Assembly (NCBI GenBank): GCA_034231615.1
Contig: CM067322.1
Coordinates: forward strand, 103,997,587-104,061,586
Source: Meghimatium bilineatum
Taxonomy: Eukaryota; Mollusca; Gastropoda; Stylommatophora; Philomycidae
Reading direction: 5' to 3'
Length of the DNA: 64,000 nt
This document shows, in pieces, positions 27,401-42,400 of this stretch (positions are counted from its first letter, which is position 1; the number at the start of each line of letters is the position of its first letter). The position numbers and the translations under genes are program-made. The notes below the pieces were generated by a model. The model searched no databases and had not been told where the DNA came from. It worked only from the letters and a program-made list of their open reading frames with translations.

Positions 27401-30400
27401 ACAAGCAGTGGATGCTACAAGCAGTGGATACTACAAGCAGTGGATGCTACAAGCAGTGGATATTAAAAGCAGTGGATATTAAAAGCAGTGGATACTACAA
27501 GCAGTGGATACTACAAGCAGTGGATGCTACAAGCAGTGGATATTAAAAGTAGTGGATGCTACAAGCAGTGGATGCTACAAGAAGTGGATGCTACAAGCAG
27601 TGGATGCTACACGCAGTCGATGCTACAAGCAGTGGATACTAAACGTAGTGGATGCTACAAGCAGTGGATGCTACAAGAAGTGGATGCTACAAGCAGTGGA
27701 TGCTACAAGCAGTGGATGCTACAAGCAGTGGATGCTACAAGCAGTGGATGCTACAAGCAGTGGATGCTACAAGCAGTGGATACTACAAGCAGTCGATGCT
27801 ACAAGCAGTGGATACTAAAAGTAGTGGATGCTACAAGCAGTGGATACTACAAGCAGTGGATGCTACAAGCAGTGGATACTAAAAGTAGTGGATGCTACAA
27901 GCAGTGGATGCTACAAGAAGTGGATGCTACAAGCAGTGGATGCTACAAGCAGTGGATGCTACAAGCAGTGGATGCTACAAGCAGTGGAATATCTGGAAAT
28001 CTTTGTCCTCATCCTCTCATCTGCAATTTAACATCTACACAACAAGTCTGGTTTAACATGTCTACACAACAAGTCTGGTTTAACATGTCTACACAACAAG
28101 TCTAGTTTAACATGTCTACACAACAAGTCAGGTTTAACATGTCTACACAACAAGTCAGGTTTAACATGTCTACACAACAAGTCTAGTTTAACATGTCTAC
28201 ACAACAAGTCTGGTTTAACATGTCTACACAACAAGGCTAGTTTAACATGTCTACACAACAAGTCTGGTTTAACATGTCTACACAACAAGTCTGGTTTAAC
28301 ATGTCTACACAACAAGTCTGGTTTAACATGTCTACACAACAAGTCTGGTTTAACATGTCTACACAACAAGTCTAGTTTAACATGTCTACACAACAAGTCT
28401 GGTTTAACATGTCTACACAACAAGTCTGGTTTAACATGTCTACACAACAAGTCTGGTTTAACATGTCTACACAACAAGTCTGGTTTAACATGTCTACACA
28501 ACAAGTCTGGTTTAACATGTCTACACAACAAGTCTGGTTTAACATGTGTACACAACAAGTCTGGTTTAACATGTCTACACAACAAGTCTGGTTTAACATG
28601 TCTACACAACTAGTCTGGTTTAACATGTCTACACATCAAGTCTGGTTTAACATGTCTACACATCAAGTCTGGTTAAACATGTCTACACAACAAGTCTGGT
28701 TTAACATGTCTACACATCAAGTCTGGTTTAACATGTCTACACATCAAGTCTGGTTAAACATGTCTACACATCAAGTCTGGTTTAACATGTCTACACATCA
28801 AGTCTGGTTTAACATGTCTACACATCAAGTCTGGTTTTCATGTTAAATGTTGCTGTATCTCAGTATATCTGTATAACTCAGTATAAATCTCAGTATAACT
28901 GAAAATGGTAAAACTGTGAGCATGGAAATAGCAATAAATATGTGTGCACGGAAACAACAATAAAAATGTGTGCACGGAAACAACAATAAAACTGTGTACA
29001 AGAAAACAGCAATAAAACTGTAAAAGGAAACAGCAATACAACTGTAAAAGGAAACAGCAATAAAACTGTGTGCATAGAAAGAGCAATAAAACTGTGTGCA
29101 TGGAAAGAGCAATAAAACTGTGTGCATGGAAAGAGCAATAAAACTGTGTGCATGGAAACAGCAATAACATGCTGAAGAGCGTAGGAGCAACCCTGTTTGA
29201 CACCGTTAGTTACTGGAAACGGGTTTAAGTGTGTGCCGTCATCTTGCACACAGGCTGTCATACCATCATGAACTGGTGAACTATGTTGGTTAAATTTTTA
29301 TGGACATCCAAATTTGTCCATGATCTTCTATAGTCCTTCGCGATTTACAGGGTTGAATGTCTTAGGTTGAGAAATGTGGTGAAGAGACCAATGTTCTGTT
29401 CGCGACACTTTTCCTGTAGTTGTCTGGCAGTGAAATTTATTGGGTTGCTTACCCTGATATGCCTCACATTTCCAATGTGCTTGCCAACCCGGCTGACCGT
29501 ATGGGAACAATGTGCTTGCCAACCCGGCTGACCGTATGGGAACAATGTGCTTGCCAACCTGGCTGACCGTATGGGAACAATGTGCTTGCCAACCCGGCTG
29601 ACCGTATGGGAACAATGTGCTTGCCAACCTGGCTGACCGTATGGGAACAATGTGCTTGCCAACCAGGCTGACCGTATGGGAACAATGTGCTTGCCAACCT
29701 GGCTGACCGTATGGGAACAATGTGCTTGCCAACCTGGCTGACCGTATGGGAACAATGTGCTTGCCAACCCGGCTGACCGTATGGGAACAATGTGCTTGCC
29801 AACCTGGCTGACCGTATGGGAACAATGTGCTTGCCAACCAGGCTGACCGTATGGGAACAATGTGCTTGCCAACCTGGCTGACCGTATGGGAATAAAAGCG
29901 AGTATGACATCATACAGTCCGTAACCAATATTTTAAGAAAGAATAAATGTGAATGTCACAGTGAAAGGGTTATTCACCATCTCCGTTGATGAAAACCATT
30001 GATGTTGGTTCATTTCCGGAAAATTTTGTCTCAACATCGATCACTTTGATTAGATGTCACAGGGAATTCCGTGACGTAAATGCATTATTTATAGACCGTT
30101 CTGGAGAGAATGATAAAACAAGGATATTTTGATGATCATAAAACTAGACTTACCACATAGTAGTTGGCTTCAGGAGCACACTGACCCGACGGCACTGCAG
30201 CAACATGGTCTTCTGCATGTGGACCAAGGAACTTGTGTGACACTAACCATCCAGTTTCTGAATACATATCATGGAGTGAACTAAGTCTGCCTTCACTAAA
30301 GTGCTGAAATGTAGAACACAACATATTAATAAACTGTGAGAAACTTCTGCATTCATTCTCAAATTACTGTTAATTAGCAGCATGCAGTCCAGAGAGTGGA

Positions 30401-33400
30401 ATGTGAAGGTTTACAGCTTGGCTGCGATATCTTGTGCCTTCTGATCTGACACATTTGAATATCACATTGACAGACAACCCCAAACCTTCTTGGCTGCATC
30501 TTACAACATGCATGGCAGGTCAGCGATGCTAATCTTTGCTTCCCTTTTTTGGCATTACACTGGCATATTCTGACAAATTATATAGACTTTCAACAAAGCA
30601 ATTTCTATCACATTTCTAACAAACACAATTTCTGAAATATTTCAAGTAACAAATTTCTGACATAAAACTATTAATAAATTAGAGAACATAGTAGTCTACT
30701 TACACCTGCACCCACATACCTGTGTGATATGTACATACACCTGTACACACATACCTGTGTGATATGACTTACACATGTACACATACCTGTGTGATATGTA
30801 CATACACCTGTACACACATACCTGTGTGATATTACTTACACATGTACACATACCTGTGTGATATGTACTACATTTGTACACATACCTCTGTGATATGTAC
30901 TTACACCTGTGTCATGTATACATGAACTTACACCTGTACACACATACCTGTGTCACATTTACAATATCTGCTGCTAGAGACTTGTATGAGCCAATAATGT
31001 TCAACACCAACTGACCATCCTGTTAGAGAAGACAAAGTCAGAAAGTATGTCACATGCTACTAGCACAACAACCGGCACATACAACAGGAACACACAACTC
31101 AAGTGTGCACGTACATTACCAATAATATTTCTGCTAAAGTGTGCTGGTTAGTGGCCACACACAGTTAGAACATACCGCTTGTGAAATCTACCACCAATGT
31201 CCATAAAATGTGCGGGTTAGTGGCCTTACATAAATAACCAAATGGTCAGAGGGTGTCCGACAAAGTGGATGGTGCCGCAGTAAACTAATGAACAAATAGT
31301 AACGCAAAATGAGGTAAACAGGTTACTAAAACACTTACCTAGCCTATTAATAAAAATATATTTTAAAAAGTATATATAAAAAAACATACAATAAAACTAA
31401 ACAGGACAATTCTCCACGTATCGGCTCAAATTGAACCTTTTTCAAGAGACAAACAACAGGAAACGACAAAATAAAAAACAAAATAGATGTCTATATTTCA
31501 TCAAGCCCCGTCTCCATAGCGCAGGGATGGCAACGCATCTAGTAAAAGTGAAAATGCGTGCATTCATTATAAACAAACCGAAAGTGGGAAATTAGAGACA
31601 CTATAGATGAGTGCAAGAATAATAAAAGAAAAAGATAAGAAAAATACCCCTTTTGTCACTTTATCAGACAGGCAGGTTTTAAGAACATAGTCACAACAGG
31701 CAAGACTGAAGGGAACAGAGACAGATGGGGACGTGAGAAAATATTTGTGTGACAACCTAGCAAGGCATGGAAACAACAACGATCCTGATAACAATACTGT
31801 GAACAGAGAACCATGGTCACCTACACCAACAAGAATGGCATATGAGTAATGATGAGGTTGTGTGGTGGTGGGGTGAGTGGGTTTGGGGAAGGAAGGATAC
31901 AAGAAGAATCAACATTTGAAAACGCATGGAATGAATGTGAAACCAAATATAGACATAAACATATATATAAAACCAAACCTAAACATACATAGAAATGTAT
32001 ACACACACCAAGAGTCAAGAAATAAACACATAACAAGATGGACACAGATGTGTGAAGGATACCCACACAAAATGCACAGGCATGTAAATGTATCCACACA
32101 TAGGAAAGGGCTCACACCAGAATAGGTATACACATTGACACATAATGGAGATACGTGCATTAACATAAACAAGCGCTCATATATATATATATATACATAC
32201 ATAAATATGAACATTCATCCACATAAACAAAAACAATAACATGAACATTCGTACACATAGAAACATATACATATATTAATGTAAATATAAACGTTCGTTC
32301 ACATAAAGATAATGCTATAACAACTGCATATGTATACATACAAATGTGTGGCCCAAAGTAATTGTGTGGATACATAGAACTATGTAAAACGAAATGCATA
32401 TACAAATAACTATACATGTGTGGGCACCCATCGAAGAGACAACTGCAATAAAAACGAGGAAATCAAAATCTAAATATGTAAATGATTTAACAATAACAAA
32501 GTGGCAGAGTACAAAATAATCACATATTGACATACACAAACGAAAGAAGACATAAAGGAATTATATAGAAGAACGGCAAACACAAAAATAATAATTATTC
32601 ACGAAAGTGTACAAAGACAAATAATTACAAGAATCAGTGCAATACGGGAGTAGAGGGTATAAAGAAAAGGTGGGTAACTCAAACAAAATGGTGATTAATG
32701 TTCATTCCGTGTGGTTGCAAGACTCCCATATGACAAATGAGACGATATTCCAAGGACTGACGTTGCCGGTCACCGGTATAACGTAACAAACCGGTTACAG
32801 AGACATCAGAGCTACCATGATGTGACGGGCTGTTAAAATGATTAGCCACTGGGGAGTCACGATGATTCGTGATATCTCTCAAATGTTCGGCGAATCTATC
32901 AGCTAAACGTCTATCAGTCTCACCAATATACTTCATATCACAACGCTTACATATGATAGAGTAAAAAACTCTATATTAAAACAGTGAGGTTTTGAGAGTA
33001 TGCTGAATATAAAGGAAGGATGGCTGGTTAATACAATTTTACATAGAAAACTGAAATATTTCTGAAATATAAAAGACAATTGCATGGAAAGATGCATATT
33101 AGAGGGCAGAATTCCGTGAAGTAGAAGAAGAGGTAGACGTAGAAGGAGATAGATGACATAAAATATGGTATGAAGATATCATTGGAGGAGGCAGGCAGAA
33201 GTGCATAGGATAGTGTCGGGTTCAGGGCATCAATTGCAAAGACGTTTTAGAAAGAATATGTCACATGATGATGCTGAGTAGGTCCTATGCAGTTTAGAAA
33301 CACTCATCTTTGACAAGAAACTGTTCACAAACAATCTTAGGACAAACATCAACCTTCATCTTAGAACAAACATCAACCTTCATCTTAGGACAAACATCAA

Positions 33401-36400
33401 CCTTCATCTTAGGACAAACATCAACCTTCATCTTAGGACAAACATCAACCTTCATCTTAGGACAAACATCAACCTTCATCTTAGGACAAACATCAACCTT
33501 CATCTTAGGACAAACATCAACCTTCATCTTAGGACAAACATCAATCTTCATCTTAGGACAAACATCAACCTTCATCTTAGGACAAACATCAACCTTCATC
33601 TTAGGACAAACATCAACCTTCATCTTAGGACAAACATCAACCTTCATCATAGGACAAACATCAATCTTCATCTTAGGACAAACATCAACCTTCATCTTAG
33701 GACAAACATCAACCTTCATCTTAGGACAAACATCAATCTTCATCTTAGGACAAACATCAACCTTCATCTTAGGACAAACATCAATCTTCATCTTAGGACA
33801 AACATCAATCTTCATCTTAGGACAAACATCAACCTTCATCTTAGGACAAACATCAATCTTCATCTTAGGACAAACATCAATCTTCATCTTAGGACAAACA
33901 TCAACCTTCATCTTAGGACAAACATCAACCTTCATCTTAGGACAAACATCAATCTTCATCTTAGGACAAACATCAATCTTCATCTTAGGACAAACATCAA
34001 CCTTCATCTTAGGACAAACATCAATCTTCATCTTAGGACAAACATCAATCTTCATCTTAGGACAAACATCAACCTTCATCTTAGGACAAACATCAATCTT
34101 CATCTTAGGACAAACATCAATCTTCATCTTAGGACAAACATCAACCTTCATCTTAGGACAAACATCAATCTTCATCTTAGGACAAACATCAACCTTCATC
34201 TTAGGACAAACATCAACCTTCATCTTAGGACAAACATCAACCTTCATCATAGGACAAACATCAATCTTCATCTTAGGACAAACATCAACCTTCATCTTAG
34301 GACAAACATCAACCTTCATCTTAGGACAAACATCAACCTTCATCTTAGGACAAACATCAATCTTCATCTTAGGACAAACATCAACCTTCATCTTAGGACA
34401 AACATCAATCTTCATCTTAGGACAAACATCAATCTTCATCTTAGGACAAACATCAATCTTCATCTTAGGACAAACATCAATCTTCATCTTAGGACAAACA
34501 TCAACCTTCACTGGAAGATATAGAACCCTAGAGTGAGATCATCAACTTGCACACCAACTCCTGGACTTATCTGACACATGTTGGTGATGAATAATCGATA
34601 CAAAACATCCCACCTTCAAAATGTCCAGCTCTGCCTTATCCAGACTCTCCCATGTGACTCTAACAGCTCCAGCTTTGTCTGCAATATCCACAGCTGTCAC
34701 AGTCACATTCCAAATATTGGTCATGTTGTGACGAACTTCAACTCTTTCTATGGGACCTCTGTTTGGGAAAGACAAAGCAAGAAACTTAACCTGAATGCCA
34801 GGTCTAGTCGCACCATCTTATGTTACATTACAGAAAATGACTTTCACTACATACAGCATGTTGATTTATAATATTGATATTGTCACATAATTGCTACAAA
34901 TATTGGATTAATCTGATAATATCCAGCCGTTCTTGTTGTGTATTGTTTAATATTTGCTATGATTGTGCATCCACCCTCGTGATGATAGATAACTCTTGGT
35001 TAGACTGTATTATGTTGGTGATTTCAACACAAGTCTGAAAGCTGGACGCATACCAGAAGAGTGGCTACACTGCTATCTTCTCCCCCTGGCAAAGCCAGGC
35101 ACAGACACCTCTGACATCAAGAATTATCGTATGATCACCTTACAAAATGTCTACGGCAAGGTGCTGGAGAGGACAATTGCTAGAAAACTGGCATTCAATT
35201 TAGAAAATAGAGGCTTACTTCCTGACACTCCTGGCATACAGACCGAGGAGAGACACGACCACAAATGCAGCAATCCTCACCTATGACATCTACGAGGGAT
35301 TTCAGACAAAGGAGGAAATAGTGGTCGCCACGGTTGACCTAGAAGATGCTTACAACAGTCAGCGTTGGCCAGCTAATACATCTGCTAAGCGAATTCAGCA
35401 TCGACTGGTGGATAATTCAATGGATAACAATGGTGTTAATGTCCAGACCTGTTGCTCTGAGATTGTGATCCTGGACATCAGAACTACAGCACCGGGATTA
35501 CCATATGGATCACCACTATCACCTATACTCTTTAACGTCTACACATACAAAATAGCACAAATTCAGTAGGCTGGACTCAGCAGGATACTAACATATGTGG
35601 GCGACCTCTTGCTGTACAAGCATGGCAGAAACAGAAGAGACATGATTGATGACGTACAGTGTAATCTAGAAAATTTGTCGCTCTGTTGTACTAATTACAA
35701 GGCAGTTATCAATCCCACCAAGGCAAATATTGTCTGGTTCTCACTGAACAACAAAATAGTCACAGACACATTACCAGCAGTCTCCTGCATGGGCATCAAC
35801 ATTGACAGGGAGCAGACTATGAAATATCTAGGCATCACTTTTGATAGAAGTCTATCTTTCGCGAAACATGTGGACAATATCATTCAGAAAGCTGGGAAGG
35901 GTGTCAGTGCAGTCAAAATCATGGCATCTGCAGAGATGCCACAGCGAACCCTTTTTCAGATGATGCAGGCAGTGGTATTATCTGTGTTTAGGTTTATTGG
36001 CACTGTCGCAAACACAGGTGGATAGATTGGAGAGAGTTCAAAATGAGGCCATGAGAGCTGTCCTAGGATGCACAAGAGATACACCTATCATGACCATGAG
36101 GTTTCTCCTGGACTTACCTAGCGTCAAATCAAGACATAAGATAGCTCAGGTTAAAGAATACTTCAAGGTCGCCAATAATGATCATCACCTCTTACACCAA
36201 TCTCTAGACAACACAAAAGGAAGGTGCAAGCAGAAGATACCCTACTCAGAGTTTGTGAGCTGGAGGAAGTCGAAAGGGACCGTGAATGGGTGACATTTGG
36301 CAAAGAGAGAAAAAAATTTGACAAAAGTGGTGATACAGATGGGAAGAGAGTGCCGCGATTGGGCTGCCAGCAGAACAGAAGAAATGATCCAAGAACTCAT

Positions 36401-39400
36401 ACTGCAGCACTCGAAGCCACACAATACGATCATTTTTACAAATGGCTCAGTAACACAAGAACAAACAGATGTGGTTATGGTTTCGTGGCCTACCAAAATG
36501 GCAAGAAATTAGCCGAGAGGTCAGCTGCGTACCCCACTACAACATCGAGTATGAGAATGGAAATAGAAGCGGTGACAATAGCTCTCACTTAGCTGGCTAC
36601 GCAACCACGAACAGATTCAGTGATTTGATCAGGCTCTCAAAGTAAGCTGCGCAAGATAGAAAAGTGTATATCAGAACTGAATGGGCCACTATTCTCAACA
36701 ATGCGCAGAGCATTACATAGATTTTCGCATGTGGTTGCATCTGTGGGTCTCACCAATGGCCCACTAGACATACTACCCACGCAACAGAAAACCTTAGCGG
36801 ATGACATGCCATTATATTGAGGTTATCTTCATGGCACAAAATCTATACAATTATGCTTTTATTTTGTTGTTGAAATGCGTTTCATGATTACCTGAATATA
36901 TATATATATATATGTGGTTGGGAGGGAACCAGAGATGTACTGTGCAACACTGGGGAGGAGGAAACTGACAGCACTGTTTTTTCCTATGGCTGAAACCCAT
37001 CATAGAGGCACAGTGACTCAGGAAGTGACAATTCTTTTGACTAGAACATTTGGTTGCATGCCTGGAGTAATGAGAAGTTCGGCATAACCAGTAGTCAATT
37101 GGTGGCGGGGAATGAGCACAGTGAACCCTATCTTGGTTACAGTGGCTAGGAGCAGTGCATAGGTTGAAACCTACCTTCCTGGAGGTGTGATAGTTATGTC
37201 CCTGGGTGGGCCAAAAATAAACAGACTTCCCAGCAATATAATGCCATTAGGTCAAAGGGCGTGAGCCGATGGATCAGCAACCAACCAACCAACCATTACA
37301 TAGATTTACTGTCCTGGTCATGCTGGGGTCAGGGGAAACGAAAGAGCTGATGTGTTGGCTGGTAAAGCTTTGGTGAACAGCACCGAGATAAGAAGAGACA
37401 GGATTCAATTGATTAGAGTAGTCATGGATACCCTACGAGAAGACGATGAGAATGTCGAACGAGACAATGTACATATTCAGAGAATGGTAGAAATGGGAGT
37501 GACTAGAGGTGATGGGAGAAAGTGCTCCCTCTCTGGAAAGATCAGAAGAACGTGCAATCAGCAACTGACTGGGACACTGAACATATACACTTTTAGATGG
37601 CTGACGGAACGGCAAGCAAAGCACATATGGGAATGCTCCCAGTGCTGTGATGCTTGTTCCTAATCAAGAATCAAGACTGTATTATGTTATAAAAAAAATC
37701 TTATGTACAATACAAGACCAGACAACACATACACCATCTGTAGCAGATTAATAAAACATACATCATCTATTAACCCCTTCCATGCGGAGCCACCCTTACG
37801 GATACAATGAAAGATTAACCTCTATTTTGCTGACATTTTCTTAACCCTCTGACCACACATTTATTTCCGGAAGTTCTGTTGAAAAAAATGTATTGGCAGG
37901 CACGTAATGTCAGGTACGTAATCGCTATCATCATCAGATTCCCCTTCAATTTCATTAGTCCTTCAAATACATATATAGAAACTCTGTTCTTACCTCAAAG
38001 CAAAATTCTGAATATTGTCAGTATTTTAAATCGTGGGATAGCAATGCAAAGAAACATAAATAATTGCGAGCACGCGGAAATCTCAGTATGCATAAAATTA
38101 AGCCAGTAGGTGCTGAACAGGGAAATCGTGGGATGCCCGGTTGGAGGGTTAAGGAGCGATGGGCCATGTATACATATAATTTATCCGCGAAAGCACCTCA
38201 AAGTGTTCAAATACTCTGATTGGCTAGACAAGCTGTCTAAAGGTCAACTAACAACTGAAATTCTGTATTTGCACACGTTTGGAAGCATAATTATTACTTT
38301 CAGTGTGTTGACACAGAAGGCCATTCTTTGTGTAGCCATTTTTCCTTGACCGTACTATGGTGACAACATACACTTTATGAATTTGAAAATTATAAACATT
38401 TGGACTGTCACTGACATCAGATCCTGCACCACTGATGATAGATCTAGGTATGCTCTAGAAAATCTCTTATTTTTGAATTGGTTACCCTCAAGCCTTTCGG
38501 ACTCAATTCTGACCACTCTTGTGTCTAGTACTGGGTTGGTGTGGTCTTTATTCATTGTGTTCCGTCATCTTTGATTATATTGTGAATCTTTGAATGTGTA
38601 TCACATGATACTATTATAAAACCTATTTGTGAAGCAACAAATAAATATGCTGACATGAATATTACTGCGGAATAGAACGGGTTATTATGATTAGGTCTTA
38701 AAATAACTGTGATTATGATTGAAAAAATGTTTTATTTTCTGAGATGAATGTATATAAAGGTTTTCACGTCATCTCCATAATATAAAGAAGCATTATGCTT
38801 GTAAATTCATAAATAAGAGTATACAGTAATAATAGGCCTACACTCATTTTTTTTAAAGTGAGAATGTCGTGGGCAAATTAATTAGAGGAACAAATTTAAC
38901 AGCCCTTGCAATTTTCTTGCATTGCAGTTACAATTTGAGCTTTTAACTCAGTGCAGAAGAGGGGTTAAAACATAAAACATCTATGGTAGATTATTAAAAC
39001 ATACAACATCTGTGGTAGATTATTAAAACATACAACATCTATGGTAGATTATTAAAACATAAAACATCTATGGTAGATTATTAAAACATACAACATCTAT
39101 GGTAGATTATTAAAACATACAACATCTATGGTAGATTATTAACCTTTAGGACGCGTGCGGCAATTTTATTCACCGACATTTCCCTTCTCTGGTTAGCGAG
39201 CTGCGAGTATATTTGCCGCTATAGACCGCAATTGCTAGGTACACTTCAATCAATTAAAAATCTCCAATATTTAATATTTTTTTCACCAGATTTGTTAAAT
39301 CTGGCATTTTGTTCAATTGACTACCTTTTCCAGCAGTTTTAGTGGCAACCATATGCCTAATGTCATTTAAATATCAATATTTTCGCAATATATTAATAAT

Positions 39401-42400
39401 TTCAAACAAAAGCATCGCCATGATGGTAAATTATATTTTATAGATTAATATTTTATCGAATTTTCATTAAAAGTATTATGGATAGTGATTCAAATGATTA
39501 TTTATATAGAGATAAGTTACTTCCACACTCAAAAATCAGTTAGACCACGTTTTTTAATATCTAATTTGATATTAAAACATCAACCAAGTTCGAACGATAC
39601 ATTTCTGGACTAGATCTAGGTTTATAGAAGGATTTAAAGACATACCTGAAGGTGTAAACCTTGTAATCCGTGAAATTATAACGATTATTCCGTGAATGGC
39701 ATGCTAATTCGGTCTATCTTATACTGTTTCCACTCTGAAATATTTAATAAACTTCGTTCAATTGTATTTTCATTCTAAAGGTAAAAAAATCGCTGGGTTT
39801 TTGTGGAAATTGTCTTTGAGACTGTCTTACATGTTTTGTATCACACACACACACAAACAAAACTTACAACAATATATGCAGGATTCAATTCTTTATTTAT
39901 ATGTGCAAAAACTATTTAAATATCTCTAACAACAAAAATGTTATCATGATTTCAAAACAGTCACCAACTATTACGTAACATTTCCAAAAACTAATTCAGC
40001 GGCAGCACAGAAATTACGTAAATGTAAACACAGGTTAAACATACAACATCTATGTCAGATTATTAAAACATACAACATCTATGTCAGATTATTAACTCAT
40101 TCCAGCCGGGGAGACTTATACAAGTCAGTAAACCTAATGTCCTCTGGCCGAAAAGACTCCTATAAGTCATACTCCAATGACATTCATGTTTTTTTTTCGG
40201 TATTTATATCAACATAAGAATGTTTCCAATCGAAAGTGTAATATGTCCACATTACTTCTTGCATGATTTTTATGTGTATTGATATCAATTTTGTTAGGTT
40301 ATTGATAAGTTTTGATAATGGGGGTATGTGACTGCATTTTTCCTTATATGTTTTATATATTTTTTCCAATTTACTTATTTTCGTAAAATAATAACTATTT
40401 TATTTACTTTGGTCTCATTTATTATGAAATCCAACCTGGCAAATACTTCTAGCATCGTGTTTGCAAATTTACGCCATTTTGTAAGAAAAATTAGCCATAT
40501 TTTCATTTGAGTTTCGTGTAAAGTTAAGTCTACTGTTTTTGATAGATGTCGAAATTCTTTCTAATTAATAAATTTTTGATGCACTATGCATATATATTAT
40601 ACATTATTGTGTTCGTAATTGGATTATCTAACAGAAATGATACAGTTTGAGTGGAATTTATTGATTCAAAAATGCGGTAAGGTCAAATATCATATCTAAA
40701 ATAATATTTATGTGTCATTTACATATTTTCTTTTCTGTCTAAAATAATTTGTATATATTAACCACATTTTTTTTTCAAAATGATCTTGTGATAATCACAT
40801 TCTCTGTCCATTTCTGTTTCGAAATATATATATTACATTATAATGTAAATATATTTAGAAGTACTATTTCTTGTTTCCGTGATGCATGTGCACACACAAA
40901 AATCGAACAAAATTTAATTACGTTTAAACGCTAAAAGTATTCCGGCCAGAATCAGTTAAAACATACAACATCTGTGGTAGATTATTAAAACATACAACAT
41001 CTGTGGTAGATTATTAAAACATACAACATCTGTGGTAGATTATTAAAACAGAAAAAAAGGTTGCACAACATGGAAATGAGCAGGCAGAAAATGACCAATG
41101 AAAACTCTCACAGGTTGAGTCCACCAGGTATTTCAATGTTCAAATGATTATGAAGCAGATCAAGAGTCAAGACAGCTCCTGTATCTGTCTGGACACAGGA
41201 GAAATCTTTCATGTACTGATATGATTGAACTTGTAAATGTACATCTAATAATTTAGATGTAACAATACTTTATAACACATACAGAATCTAGATGTAACAA
41301 TATTTTATGACACATAGAATCTAGATGTAACAATATTTTATGATACATAGAATCTAGATGTAACAATATTTTATGACACATACAGAATCTAGATGTAACA
41401 ATATTTTATGACACATAGAATCTAGATGTAACAATATTTTATGACACACATAGAATCTAGATGTAACAATAATTTATGACACATAGAATCTAGATGTAAC
41501 AATATTTTATGACACATAGAATCTAGATGTAACAATATTTTATGACACATAGAATCTAGATGTAACAATATTTTATGACACATACAGAATCTAGATGTAA
41601 CAATATTTTATGACGCATAGAATCTAGATGTAACAATATTTTATGACACATAGAATCTAGATGTAACAATATTTTATGACAAATAGAATCTAGATGTAAC
41701 AATACTTTATGACACATAGAATCTAGATGTAACAATATTTTATGACACATAGAATCTAGATGTAACAATATTTTATGACACATACAGAATCTAGATGTAA
41801 CAATATTTTATGACACATAGAATCTAGATGTAACAATATTTTATGACACATAGAATCTAGATGTAACAATATTTTATGACACATAGAATCTAGATGTAAC
41901 AATATTTTATGACACATAGAATCTAGATGTAACAATATTTTATGACACATAGAATCTAGATGTAACAATATTTTATGACACATAGAATCTAGATGTAACA
42001 ATATTTTATGACACATAGAATCTAGATGTAACAATATTTTATGACACATAGAATCTAGATGTAACAATATTTTATGACACATAGAATCTAGATGTAACAA
42101 TGTAGAAAAGGTGGACAGCTAATAGATACGATGGCAACCTTCAACATAGGAAACTGTCAGTCTGACATTGTGATGTCAGACAAATTATTCAGTAAACTTT
42201 GTTCAACAAAACTGTCAACAGAAACAAGTCAGCAGATATTTATCAACCATGCAAGTCAATAAACTCAGAAGTCATTAATCAATCATACTTTCAGTAAATT
42301 CAGGAGTCAGTGAACATTGTCCAATCATTCAATCAGTAACCTCAGGAACAATGTCCAATGACTCAGTAAACTCGAGTCAGTCAACATTGCTCAATGATCA

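Larger units (their letters stand above)
37690..41048 (+). repeat. 29-bp TTAA-containing satellite, split into four pieces by insertions
   Basis: The unit is aaaacatacaacatctatgg tagattatt. Pieces lie at about 37690-37773, 38965-39142, 40035-40095 and 40956-41048. Each unit junction gives gattaTTAAaacata, so TTAA recurs every 29 bp. Confidence 0.9.

Noticed and set aside
27003-28846. ORFs rich in SSGYYKQW and STQQVWFNM
   Set aside because: Pure repeat translation in several frames.
29328-29928. Repeat ORFs reading CSHTVSQVGKHIVPIRSA
   Set aside because: Translation of the 35-bp array; only the RT part at 29167-29470 is meaningful.
31821-32539. ORFs reading CVYTFLCMFRFGFIYMF and similar
   Set aside because: Produced by acat/atac low-complexity sequence; no domain or codon signal.
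33294-34536. 405- and 408-codon ORFs on opposite strands
   Set aside because: The 24-bp period keeps both open; no start context, no domain, and the array lies in an intron of the host gene.
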